DNA of 17,321 bases from an uncultured Collinsella sp. GTDB taxonomy: Bacteria; Actinomycetota; Coriobacteriia; Coriobacteriales; Coriobacteriaceae. The stretch spans positions 1 through 17,321 of the forward strand of contig CAAECF010000083.1 of the NCBI GenBank assembly GCA_900754275.1, read 5' to 3'. Positions within the stretch are counted from its first letter, which is position 1; every line of letters begins with the position of its first letter. Below, piece after piece: positions 6,685 to 14,976 of this stretch. The position numbers and the translations under genes were made by a program. The notes below the pieces were generated by a model. That model was not told the DNA's origin and ran no database searches. It saw nothing but the letters and a program-made list of their open reading frames with translations.

Positions 6685-7476
6685 CTAAATATCCCCTCGG
6701 TTCCCAAAATCCGATTCCCAGTAATTAAATCCGCGCAGGTAGGCGGTCTTGTCATAACACAGGCAGTACTTAGAGACCGCCGTGAGTTCGGCCGCGCCCG
6801 GCGGCACCATATCGCGCACCAGCTGCGGGCAAAACTCCGTAAACTTGACCTCCATCACCAGCTTACCGGGCTCCAGGACCGGCAACGCGGGCAGCGTCAC
6901 GTCAAAGATATCGAAGCTTCCCACCGCGGCACGCACATTCATGTCAAACGTAATGCGCACGGTGCCCTCGTCCATCACCCACGGCTCGCGCTCGTAGTCC
7001 ACAATGGTCCGTGGGCGCATCATGTTGCAGATGCACTCGATGTAGAACTCGCGACAGAGCGGATAAGGGCTCCTCAGCAAAAAGCCGTAGTCGCCAGCCA
7101 GAATCTGCTCAAACTCGCCACGTGTGAGCGGCGCGTCCTCCTTATAGATCCAGCTACCGTACTTCTTTTTGCGCTCGAGCTTAATCACCTTGTCGCTGCC
7201 GTTATAGATGCGCACGCGATACTTTTTGCGCATGAGAATACCGGCGTCTTTTTCCTCGTAGGCCGAGTTGCAGTAGTCGTCAAAGTACAGGCTGCGAATG
7301 GTGTAACCGCCCGCCCGCGCATGCTTGTCCAGCTTAAACACCGGCGCCATGCGACAGGCAAGCGCAACGTGCTCGCCCTCGTTAATGAGATATTTGAGCT
7401 CGTGGCGGTAACGCTCCTGCGTGGCACGCACGGGCGGGGCCGCCAAGCGCTCAAGCAGCGCGCTAGCCCTCCTCAT
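6685..7476 (-). CDS. VTC-domain protein (polyphosphate polymerase-like)
   Basis: A 263-residue protein made almost wholly of a VTC domain, the tunnel fold that in yeast Vtc4 makes polyphosphate from ATP. Basic and acidic tunnel motifs are visible in order: ELKY (26-29), RSLYFD (61-66), KYRVRIY (85-91), KLERKKK (99-105), RPRTIVDYER (154-163), VRITFD (173-178), VMEVKF (207-212) and SKYCLC (235-240). No SPX domain and no membrane segment are present, so it is likely cytoplasmic, possibly held by the DUF4956 protein next to it. The ATG at 7476 overlaps the CotH gene by 14 bp and has GGAGG six bases upstream. Polymerase activity has been shown for yeast Vtc4; for this bacterial subfamily it is inferred. 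Confidence 0.88.
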   Translation of the reverse strand: MRRASALLERLAAPPVRATQERYRHELKYLINEGEHVALACRMAPVFKLDKHARAGGYTIRSLYFDDYCNSAYEEKDAGILMRKKYRVRIYNGSDKVIKLERKKKYGSWIYKEDAPLTRGEFEQILAGDYGFLLRSPYPLCREFYIECICNMMRPRTIVDYEREPWVMDEGTVRITFDMNVRAAVGSFDIFDVTLPALPVLEPGKLVMEVKFTEFCPQLVRDMVPPGAAELTAVSKYCLCYDKTAYLRGFNYWESDFGNRGDI

Positions 7477-9232
7477 ACGTATCCTCCACGACCTTACCGC
7501 CGCCTTGTACGTAAAAGCACTTCATGCCGTAGTGCTTGCCGTCATCGGTCACATAGTAGTCAAACGCATCTTGCGTATAACCGTCGGAGTTGGTGGCACG
7601 CACGCGCACAAAATACTGGCCGGCATCGGGCGCATCGCAGGTCACCTCGGGAAGCAGCACGTCCTCGGCCTTAAAGACCACGTCGCTTATGGCATAGTCG
7701 CGCGCAAGCTCTACGGTGTAGCGAATGTCGCGCGCCTCAAAGTCGTAGGACGCATCCCAATTAATACGCAGCTTACCGTTATCGATCTGCGGCACGCCGA
7801 TGTAGAACGGCATGGGCTTTTTAAAACTCTCGCGAAAGCTCTTGTAGTTCTCCTCGATCTCGGAGGGAATCGCCGCGGCGATCTGCTCGTATTGGTCCTT
7901 GGTGACAGGCAGATTGTCGATATCGGGCGAAGCAAAGACCAGGGATTCAGTCACCTCGCAGTAGTGCTTGATCATCTTGGCCAGGCGAGTCTCGGTCAAA
8001 TACGAGCGCAAGTCCTTGACGGCACGGTCGAGTTCGCTGCGGAACGACTTGCTGCGCAACGCGCGGTTAAACAGCACGTTGCCCCAGTAGTTGCTTGCAC
8101 CGCGCTCCCAGCTCGCGTAGTCCGAAAACCCGGTAAGAGAAAGCTCCAGCTTACGCAGCATGCCGTCGTTATCCCAATCTAAAAAGTACCAGGTGTTTGA
8201 GTTGAGCGGGCTGTACAGATAGCAGTTACGATTCTGCGTATCGCAGTTGCCCGTCAGGATCTGAAACGCCAGCCAATAGACCAGATTCTCGGTATCAAAG
8301 TAGGTATCGAGCACATCATCGATCTTTTGCGACTCATCGTTGAGCGCATCGAGCATCTCGATGAGCTTGGTGTGGTCCGAATCGCCCTTAATCTCGAGCA
8401 TGCCCTCAAAGTTTGCCTGGTTGTAGTCGGGATCGTCGGCGAGCTTAATGGTGTCCTCGTAGCGATGGAAATCAAAGCTGTTCACCTTGTACAGGTGCCC
8501 GCTCTTATCCAGGCCATGTGCCTTAAGCGCCGTCTTGTTGAGCTGCTCCACCTGCGTAAACAGGCCGTAGTCCTCAAAGGTGTCGTTGGACTTTTCGGTC
8601 TGGTCGCACACCCACAGATGCACAAACTGCGTGCGCAGGCCCATCATCTGGGGAATCCCACGGATAAGGTCGTAGGCCATCTTGTTGCGAAAACGCATAC
8701 CCTCGCCCATATGCTTGTTGAGCGCAATCGCGCGCTGTTGGCGCCAGGTACCCTTGCCCTTTTTGAGCTCCACCTTGTAATTCTTTTGCGAGTTCATGCT
8801 CGACGTCTGGCCGCGCACCTGAACGGTGGCATTGGGCGCTTCCTCGCCATAGCCAACCTCGCCGGCCACCGGGCCGTCTTCGTCGCCCGCCTGCAGCAGG
8901 CCCATAACCTGATAGCGCGTCACGCCCATGTCGGCATAGTCATACACCGAGTACGCGTTGATCTCGGCCCAGCTGTGGTCGGTGTTCTCGGAGCTGTTAC
9001 CGCGCGAGACCGTCAGGTACATGGTCACAATACCCGAGTCGTCGTAGACCTCGTACAGCTCGTCCTTATCGCGCAGGTGCTTAGTCCCGTCCGAAGCCTC
9101 GGCCTTTTTGATCTCGTCCTGCTTTTTGACTTTTTTGGTCGAGGAGTCTTCCTGCACCGAGCAGCCCGAAAGCAACAGCACACCGGCAGCCGCCTCAAAC
9201 AGACGGCGGCGAGACATCATTCTATCGGTCAT
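7463..9232 (-). CDS. CotH-like kinase lipoprotein
   Basis: A 589-residue exported protein. The N-terminus has SRRRLF, a hydrophobic stretch and the lipobox LSGC with Cys24, so it is a lipoprotein, possibly through Tat. The CotH kinase fold follows (about residues 65-450): VRGQTSSMNSQKNYKVEL (139-156) with a candidate ATP lysine at 153, TGNCDTQNRNCYLY (327-340) and the metal-binding DWDND (352-356). The C-terminus (about 475-575) looks like a fibronectin-III-type beta domain. Bacillus CotH phosphorylates spore-coat proteins; the target here is unknown. I chose ATG 9232, overlapping pelG by 11 bp, because GGGGAGG lies six bases upstream and the signal peptide starts there; a longer reading to 9388 lies inside pelG and is not export-like. 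Confidence 0.85.
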   Translation of the reverse strand: MTDRMMSRRRLFEAAAGVLLLSGCSVQEDSSTKKVKKQDEIKKAEASDGTKHLRDKDELYEVYDDSGIVTMYLTVSRGNSSENTDHSWAEINAYSVYDYADMGVTRYQVMGLLQAGDEDGPVAGEVGYGEEAPNATVQVRGQTSSMNSQKNYKVELKKGKGTWRQQRAIALNKHMGEGMRFRNKMAYDLIRGIPQMMGLRTQFVHLWVCDQTEKSNDTFEDYGLFTQVEQLNKTALKAHGLDKSGHLYKVNSFDFHRYEDTIKLADDPDYNQANFEGMLEIKGDSDHTKLIEMLDALNDESQKIDDVLDTYFDTENLVYWLAFQILTGNCDTQNRNCYLYSPLNSNTWYFLDWDNDGMLRKLELSLTGFSDYASWERGASNYWGNVLFNRALRSKSFRSELDRAVKDLRSYLTETRLAKMIKHYCEVTESLVFASPDIDNLPVTKDQYEQIAAAIPSEIEENYKSFRESFKKPMPFYIGVPQIDNGKLRINWDASYDFEARDIRYTVELARDYAISDVVFKAEDVLLPEVTCDAPDAGQYFVRVRATNSDGYTQDAFDYYVTDDGKHYGMKCFYVQGGGKVVEDTYEEG

Positions 9233-10766
9233 CAGGACCTCCCCAATGCTTTTGATACAAGCGAACCACCGCGCGCTCAAACGCGCCATGCGGCTCGCCC
9301 TGCTGACGGCGTTCCTCATAGCGCTGCTCGGCACGGTCGAGCAAGCGGCCCAGCTGTGTAAAGCGACCCGTTTTGTCGGTCGCCACAATGGGCTGCTGGC
9401 TCAGGATACGATACGGCAAGTTGGCGGTATAGGTATCGAGCCGCAGCAGCGCCACGATAAAAAACACCGCCGCACCCAACAAAAAGCCAAAGCCGTAAAA
9501 CTGCTGCGGCAAGAGCAGATAAACGGCAGTCGCCAGCCCGGCCACACCGGCAAACAACCCCGAGGCCAGCACGGCCCCCTTATAGTCGGTAAAGTACAGC
9601 AAGATGAGCAACACCGTGTTGCCCACGGCATACAGGCCGTAGCCCACACACAGCGTGCGAAAATACCCGTGCATAAGGTTATTAAAGCCCAACGGTAGGG
9701 CCGACAGCACCATGGTCTCGAGCGAGATGACCGCCGCCGTCACAAACAGCTGCTTGAGCGCACAAAACCGTAGTTCTCTGTTGAGCGTGGCAAGCATTTC
9801 CTCCTCGGCCACCACAATGTCGCCCACCACGCCACCGTCGTTGAACAGGCTGTAGTAGTCGCGGTAGCGCGGATAGAAGTTGACCTCGACCGAGACCACA
9901 AAGTTGACGGACGTGACCAGGATCGTCAAAAACGCGATGAGCGCCGGCACATCGTGGTACGGCGCACCATAAAACAAGCCCTTGACCTGCACGCCAATGG
10001 GACCGGCCCAAATTATCACCAAGTGCGCAAAGAGACCCAGGTTGGTAAACAAGCCCGTGAGCGCCAGCGGCATAAACTGATCGAGCCACTGCAAAAAGAG
10101 CCAGGGGCTGCGGTCGCTCTGAGGAAAATAACGGTACAGCAGCACCACGTCCCAGGCGAGCATGACGCCGTAGCCCAGAGCAATTGACGCCATCAGGCCC
10201 TCGATCGGCGGCAGTCCCAGCGCCAGCGCGGCCAGGGCGCACAGGCACGCCACGCCAATGGCAGCCGCAAAGCTGCATAGGATACCGCGGTAATCCTTGA
10301 TGGCCGTGAGGTAACTCATGCCGTTCCAGTTGACGATCATAATGTTGAACAGCCACAGGCACAGCAGCCCCTGCAGCAGCGTGGCGCCCGAGAACAGCAA
10401 AAAGACGCCGTAGAGCACCGTGCCCGCAACGAGCATAATGGCGTTGGAGCCCCAAAACGAAGGTAGGATCTCATCCGCGCGCTCGGCAAAAAGCATATCG
10501 GCCAAAAAGCGCGTGACCGGCATAGAGAAAAAACTCGTGAGCGTGAGCGACGCCAGCAGCGTATAGGTCACCATGCACACCAGCAGGTCTTGGTTGGCGC
10601 GTCCCACGCCCCACAGACCGCACAGCACCAAGATACCCACCTGAAGCAGCACGCCCAGCAGCATGGGGCCCGTGCACACAATGCCAGCGTAGCCATAGGC
10701 GCGCATCATGGCAAACAGGCCCTTGCGCCTAAACAGGCGCTTGAGCTCAAAACCAATTCCGGCCAC
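9222..10766 (-). CDS. pelG: PelG, Pel polysaccharide export membrane protein
   Basis: A 514-residue protein with about twelve membrane segments, beginning MAGIGFELKRLFRRKG, the characteristic PelG opening. PelG belongs to the flippase/MATE-like transporter superfamily and moves the growing Pel polymer across the membrane together with PelD, PelE and PelF. After the last membrane segment (about residue 450) there is a charged soluble tail of about 60 residues with many Arg, Gln and Glu; I do not recognise a domain in it. The start is GTG 10766 with GGGGGAG seven bases upstream, three bases after the pelF stop. Its 3' end overlaps the CotH-like gene by 11 bp, which suggests translational coupling. 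Call is firm from start motif, topology and position after pelF. Confidence 0.92.
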   Translation of the reverse strand: MAGIGFELKRLFRRKGLFAMMRAYGYAGIVCTGPMLLGVLLQVGILVLCGLWGVGRANQDLLVCMVTYTLLASLTLTSFFSMPVTRFLADMLFAERADEILPSFWGSNAIMLVAGTVLYGVFLLFSGATLLQGLLCLWLFNIMIVNWNGMSYLTAIKDYRGILCSFAAAIGVACLCALAALALGLPPIEGLMASIALGYGVMLAWDVVLLYRYFPQSDRSPWLFLQWLDQFMPLALTGLFTNLGLFAHLVIIWAGPIGVQVKGLFYGAPYHDVPALIAFLTILVTSVNFVVSVEVNFYPRYRDYYSLFNDGGVVGDIVVAEEEMLATLNRELRFCALKQLFVTAAVISLETMVLSALPLGFNNLMHGYFRTLCVGYGLYAVGNTVLLILLYFTDYKGAVLASGLFAGVAGLATAVYLLLPQQFYGFGFLLGAAVFFIVALLRLDTYTANLPYRILSQQPIVATDKTGRFTQLGRLLDRAEQRYEERRQQGEPHGAFERAVVRLYQKHWGGPDDR

Positions 10767-10769
10767 CGG

Positions 10770-12197
10770 CTACTCCCCCTCTCTGGGCAGGTTAAACGCA
10801 CACGCCGTCTCGTCGTACAGCGCGCGATAGTTGGCGAGCATCTGCTCGTGCAAAAAGTACGTGGCAACGCGACGCTGCCCGCGCTCCCCCATCTCAATGC
10901 GACGGGCGCGGCTCACGCACATGCGCTCCATGGCATCGGCCAAGCCCTTGCGATACATGGGCGGCGTCACAAAACCCGCCACGCCAAAGTCGTCGCCCGG
11001 GGCGCCTTCGAGCAACTCGCGGCAGCAGCCCACCTCGGTCGTCACGCAGGGACGGCGCGATGCAAGCGACTCCAGCACGCTGAGCGGCTGACCTTCGGAG
11101 ATGCTCGTCAAAATGGTAAAGTCGAGCTTTTCCATGTACTCGACCACGTTGACGCGGCCGGTAAAGATCAGGTCGCGCACGCCCAGGGTATCGACCAACG
11201 CGTGGCACTCGGCGCCGTACTCCTCGTCGTCCACGCCGCCCATAATGTGCAGGCGCACCTTGGGCAGGCGCTCGTGCAGCTCAAAGAAGGCATAGATCAT
11301 TGTCTTGACGTCCTTGATGGGCGCCAAGCGCACCACCGCGCCAATGTCCACCCAGCCGTCATCGGGCTTTAAGGGAATATCCTTAAAGCGGTCGAACTGA
11401 ATGCCGTTGGGGATAACCAGGCATTTGTCCGTATCGCAGCCCATATCGACCTGCGTCTTGCGGGCGTTATGGAACAAACTCGTCACACGGAAGGCGCGAC
11501 GGTAGATCTCCTCCGAAAGCAAGTAGAAAAAGCGAATCCAGCGGTCCTTAAACGACGGCACCACCCAGTCGGCGCGAATGATCTCTTCCTCGCGCTCGCG
11601 CGTGTAGATGCCGTGCTCGGTCAGCAGCACCGGCGCATGGTGAACGCTTGAGCCCAGGCAGGCGAGCAGGCCGCCGTAACCAGTCGAGATGGCGTGGTAC
11701 ACATCAGCCACCGGCACCTCGCTGCCCAGCAGATAGAGCACGGGCAGCAGCATGGAGCGCATGGTGTGGAATGCGTCGGCAAAGGGCGTATAGGGGTACT
11801 CTGCCAGGCACACGTCGCGGAAAATATCCATAAACGCGCGGCTCTGCAAAAACGAGAGCGGATGCACGCGACGGCGGTGGAAAATATCGAACAGAACATC
11901 CCAATCCGGATTGGAGAGCGACACCAGGCGGCGTAGCGCCTCGCGCTCGCGGTCGTCAAAACTGGCTTCGTGCTGCTCGCCCGAAAGCCGCAGGGCATCG
12001 TCCAGGAACACCTCGTGCACCTCGACCACGTTGCCGGGCAGCTCGTAGACAAACTTGCCGCGGTCGGCAGCATGCGCGCCGATCACCCACAGCACAAACT
12101 CGTGCTCGGGCATAGCCCGGATATAGCCGTGCATCCAAGTGGACACACCGCCGTGTACATAGGGGTAGCAACCCTCGAGCACCAAGCAGATTCTCAT
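10770..12197 (-). CDS. pelF: PelF, GT4-family Pel polysaccharide glycosyltransferase
   Basis: A 475-residue cytoplasmic GT-B glycosyltransferase that polymerises Pel from a UDP-amino sugar (UDP-GalNAc in studied systems). The N-terminal half has the PelF-type (DUF3492) start with YPYVHGGVSTW at 11-21 and TEHGIYTREREEEI at 193-206. The C-terminal half carries the nucleotide-sugar site: GAVVRLAPIKD (286-296) and SEGQPLSVLES with the EX7E pair Glu368 and Glu376. The length is slightly under Pseudomonas PelF. ATG 12197 overlaps the deacetylase stop by four bases (ATGA), with AAGGAGG about ten bases upstream. No membrane segment is seen; the protein is expected to dock on PelD/PelE/PelG. Confidence 0.95.
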   Translation of the reverse strand: MRICLVLEGCYPYVHGGVSTWMHGYIRAMPEHEFVLWVIGAHAADRGKFVYELPGNVVEVHEVFLDDALRLSGEQHEASFDDREREALRRLVSLSNPDWDVLFDIFHRRRVHPLSFLQSRAFMDIFRDVCLAEYPYTPFADAFHTMRSMLLPVLYLLGSEVPVADVYHAISTGYGGLLACLGSSVHHAPVLLTEHGIYTREREEEIIRADWVVPSFKDRWIRFFYLLSEEIYRRAFRVTSLFHNARKTQVDMGCDTDKCLVIPNGIQFDRFKDIPLKPDDGWVDIGAVVRLAPIKDVKTMIYAFFELHERLPKVRLHIMGGVDDEEYGAECHALVDTLGVRDLIFTGRVNVVEYMEKLDFTILTSISEGQPLSVLESLASRRPCVTTEVGCCRELLEGAPGDDFGVAGFVTPPMYRKGLADAMERMCVSRARRIEMGERGQRRVATYFLHEQMLANYRALYDETACAFNLPREGE

Positions 12198-14074
12198 TTA
12201 TCGCCACCCTCCTTGCGCGCAATCGTCACGGTCTTATCATTTGCCTTGAGCAGATACAGATTGCCCGTAAGGTGCGTCAGTTCGCCACCCGTCACCGCAC
12301 CCGGCTCGCCATTATTGGCGCGGAACATGAGCCACGCCTCGTCGTGAAAATTGACCAGGCTGAGCGTCCAGGCATCCGCGCTGGTATCCACGCTCACCGT
12401 CACGGACGAAAAACGCTGGACGGCACCGGAGCACTCCGACGCCGTCTGGTGCCGCAGGTCGGACGCGGATTTGGTAAGCCACTCCAGGAAGTCGACCAGG
12501 CCGCTCTTGTAGACCTCCCAGCCCTCCTTGGCTCCGCGATCGGGGTCCAAAAGGTCGTCCGGGTGCATAAAGTGCGTGCTCACGTAGTGCATGTTGAGCT
12601 CGGACACGGCTGCCAGGCGCATATAGGAATCGTCGACCATGCCGCCCGAAACAATACGTGGCTGCTCCACAATGCCATCGCTCGCCACGCCAAACTCCTG
12701 CACGTAGGGCAGGTCGGTACCGTCCTCAAAGTAAGTACTGGCGATGGTCTTAATGCGCGGAACGTCGGTGCCGATGAGCTTGCGCGCTCGGGCCGAAAGG
12801 ATATTCGACGGTGGCACGTAGACCGAGCCATGAGCGTTGGGCAGGACCTCGTCCTGAAACGCGATAAGTTCGTTGAGTAAAGCGACAAGCGTCTCTTTGT
12901 TCTTCCAGGTCTTGTAGTCGTACAGCGTACCGTAGTCGGTGTCCCAGAGCGCAAGCGGCTGATGGTTGTAGCCGTGAAAGCCAAGCTCACCGCCCATCTG
13001 CAGCAGCATGCCGCCAAAATAGCGGAACTGCGTGGTATCGGCCTGTCGCGCGGGCTCGGTCTGGTTGACCGCGTCCTCGTAGTTTTCGATCATCACGCCG
13101 GTATAGCGAATGCCGTATTTTTGCGCGAGCTTTTGCAGATCGGGCCACCAGACCTTGGTGTAAAAATCCGCAATGGAAAGGCCGTAGTCACGTTTGATAT
13201 AAGTACCATCGCCCGAGGGCACGGGGCTGGGAAAGTCGTCCAAATAGAACACGGCGCTGTTGATGACCGGATAGGCCGTGGCATCACCCAGCAGACTGAT
13301 CGCCGCGGCGTAAAAGCCACGCATGACCTTGTCATAGATACCGATATTGCATACCACGGTGCGCCCGCTACCGCAGTCATTAGACCAAATGAGCGGCGTG
13401 CCCGTGTCACCGGTCTTTGCCCATACGTGGGCCGTTTCGCGCAATGAAACCGAGAGCGAAGAATCGAAGGGATCCGAGAGCTCGTAGCGCTCTCCCCCGC
13501 CCAGCATAAAGTCCTCACTCGGCACAATGCTTTCGGCTTTTACATAGTCATATCCGGCCGATTCAATGCCAAGCTTGGAGGCAATCACTTGCAGATAGCT
13601 CGAGTTATCCGGCGGCATGGCGAGCATAAGCGAACCGCCGGCACTCACCCAACTCATAATGTCGCTCAGGTGCGTACCGAGCCCATCGAGCGACGGCATG
13701 AGCAAAATCACGCGATCGAAGGAGGTCAGCGAGGGAATGGCATCCGCACCATCCAGGGCAAGATCCACGTCGCGATGGGCGATCTTCATGTCCAGCAAAA
13801 TCTGGTCGAACTGGTCTTTGACGTCGTCGACGCCATCTTGGTCCGAGTCTGTAATGACCAGGCACGTGGGCTTTTGGCCAAAGATTGCCGAGGAGGCCGG
13901 CACCGCGTCGTTGGCGGCAAGCATCCCCAGCCTATGCTGGCCCGCACTGTACTGCACGCCGGCACGCTCCACCAGCAGCACGGCGGCCATGGCAATAAAG
14001 ACCGCCCACACCACGAGGAGTCCCATCCAACGAAAGCGGCCCACACGGTCTCGGATATGTTGCGCCACGCTCAT
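12194..14074 (-). CDS. pelA: PelA-type polysaccharide deacetylase, membrane-anchored (DUF2194)
   Basis: A 626-residue protein with one N-terminal membrane helix (about residues 16-36) and a large extracellular part. Residues 65-265 look like a Rossmann or glutamine-amidotransferase-like region; 270-510 is a CE4-like deacetylase. Catalytic features are present: FYLDDFPSP with Asp279-Asp280, the metal motif HGYNH at 367-371, and THFMHP at 500-505 with a candidate catalytic histidine. The last 100 residues form a beta-rich domain. In Pseudomonas, PelA also has a glycoside hydrolase domain; that is missing here, as in the Gram-positive deacetylase-only form. It likely removes acetyl groups from exported polymer to make it cationic. 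ATG 14074 overlaps pelE by four bases, with GGGGAGGAGG just upstream; an extension to 14098 is rejected for that reason. Confidence 0.85.
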   Translation of the reverse strand: MSVAQHIRDRVGRFRWMGLLVVWAVFIAMAAVLLVERAGVQYSAGQHRLGMLAANDAVPASSAIFGQKPTCLVITDSDQDGVDDVKDQFDQILLDMKIAHRDVDLALDGADAIPSLTSFDRVILLMPSLDGLGTHLSDIMSWVSAGGSLMLAMPPDNSSYLQVIASKLGIESAGYDYVKAESIVPSEDFMLGGGERYELSDPFDSSLSVSLRETAHVWAKTGDTGTPLIWSNDCGSGRTVVCNIGIYDKVMRGFYAAAISLLGDATAYPVINSAVFYLDDFPSPVPSGDGTYIKRDYGLSIADFYTKVWWPDLQKLAQKYGIRYTGVMIENYEDAVNQTEPARQADTTQFRYFGGMLLQMGGELGFHGYNHQPLALWDTDYGTLYDYKTWKNKETLVALLNELIAFQDEVLPNAHGSVYVPPSNILSARARKLIGTDVPRIKTIASTYFEDGTDLPYVQEFGVASDGIVEQPRIVSGGMVDDSYMRLAAVSELNMHYVSTHFMHPDDLLDPDRGAKEGWEVYKSGLVDFLEWLTKSASDLRHQTASECSGAVQRFSSVTVSVDTSADAWTLSLVNFHDEAWLMFRANNGEPGAVTGGELTHLTGNLYLLKANDKTVTIARKEGGDK

Positions 14075-14976
14075 CGGGCCTCCTCCCCATCGCGCCAAAA
14101 CGCCAACTTTTCGCGGTTGTCGGCGCTCAAATACACATGTTGCTTGTCAATCGCATCGATCACACAGTGGACCTCGTCACCGTCGCGGCGCATCACGGCC
14201 AGGCGCAGGCAAAGCATCCAAACCTCCTGCTCCTCGGGCACGTCGAGTACCAGCTGGTCGGTCACGGCCTGCGCCTCGTCGATCTGTCCGACATCGGCCA
14301 GCGCCGTCGCGTATCGAATGCGCAGCTCAAGGGTATCCTCGCGCTCGCAGCGACGCGCAAGCAGGCGCGCGTACTGTTGGCGCTGAATCTGAGCAACGCG
14401 CCCCTCAGCCAAGCCCGAGCCCAAGTATTCACCAAGAAAATCACAGTATTCGTTGAGGTTTTGCGCGCTCGGGTCCGTCTTAAAGGCACGCTCCAGCTGC
14501 TGCAGTTTAAGGTCGGACTCCTTGGAGATCTGCGCCACCGCCGTCGCGGCATAGTGCGCCACCTCAACGTCGTCGTTAAGCTTAGCCGCCTGCAGCTGCG
14601 CCAGGTACGCGTCGGGCTCCTCGGTGAGCATGGAGAGCATTAGGCGGCGCCGGTATGCCGGGTCGTTGACGATAAGCGCCTCCTCGAGCGGCACTACGCC
14701 TGCATCGTCCTCACCGCTCGGTACCGACATACTACGATGCAGGTCGTCGTTGAAGCGCAGCGACTCCAGCGCAGACTCTTTCAGCCACTCGCCAAGCACC
14801 GCGCTGCGCACCGATAGCAAAACCACCAGCAACGGGCCCCACAGCGGCACCAGCACTATTACAGCCAGCATGTGCCCGCGCACCGGCAGCAGGCCCAGCT
14901 TCATGAGCGTCCACAGCATCAGGCAAACCAGCGAATGAATCAGCAGCAAGACGGCAGCAACGACAAGCGAGATCAA
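14071..14976 (-). CDS. pelE: PelE, membrane TPR protein of the Pel synthase complex
   Basis: A 301-residue protein with two N-terminal membrane segments (about residues 2-24 and 37-57) and a cytoplasmic helical part (about 110-290) with TPR-like helix pairs, the arrangement of PelE. PelE is thought to bring PelD and PelF together at the membrane. Sequence identity in this family is low, so topology, the TPR-like pattern and position between pelD and the deacetylase carry the call. The start is TTG 14976, forming a TTGA overlap with the pelD stop; GAGGGGGG lies six bases upstream and the first membrane helix begins at once, so the rare start is credible. The 3' end overlaps the next gene by four bases. 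Confidence 0.85.
   Translation of the reverse strand: MISLVVAAVLLLIHSLVCLMLWTLMKLGLLPVRGHMLAVIVLVPLWGPLLVVLLSVRSAVLGEWLKESALESLRFNDDLHRSMSVPSGEDDAGVVPLEEALIVNDPAYRRRLMLSMLTEEPDAYLAQLQAAKLNDDVEVAHYAATAVAQISKESDLKLQQLERAFKTDPSAQNLNEYCDFLGEYLGSGLAEGRVAQIQRQQYARLLARRCEREDTLELRIRYATALADVGQIDEAQAVTDQLVLDVPEEQEVWMLCLRLAVMRRDGDEVHCVIDAIDKQHVYLSADNREKLAFWRDGEEAR

Noticed and set aside
5968..7674. Plus-strand open frame of 568 codons opposite DUF4956 and VTC genes
   Set aside because: His/Arg-rich product without any recognisable domain, spanning three real genes on the other strand.
9233..9388. Longer start of the CotH-like gene inside pelG
   Set aside because: The added 52 residues would bury the lipoprotein signal, while the ATG at 9232 has a strong ribosome site.
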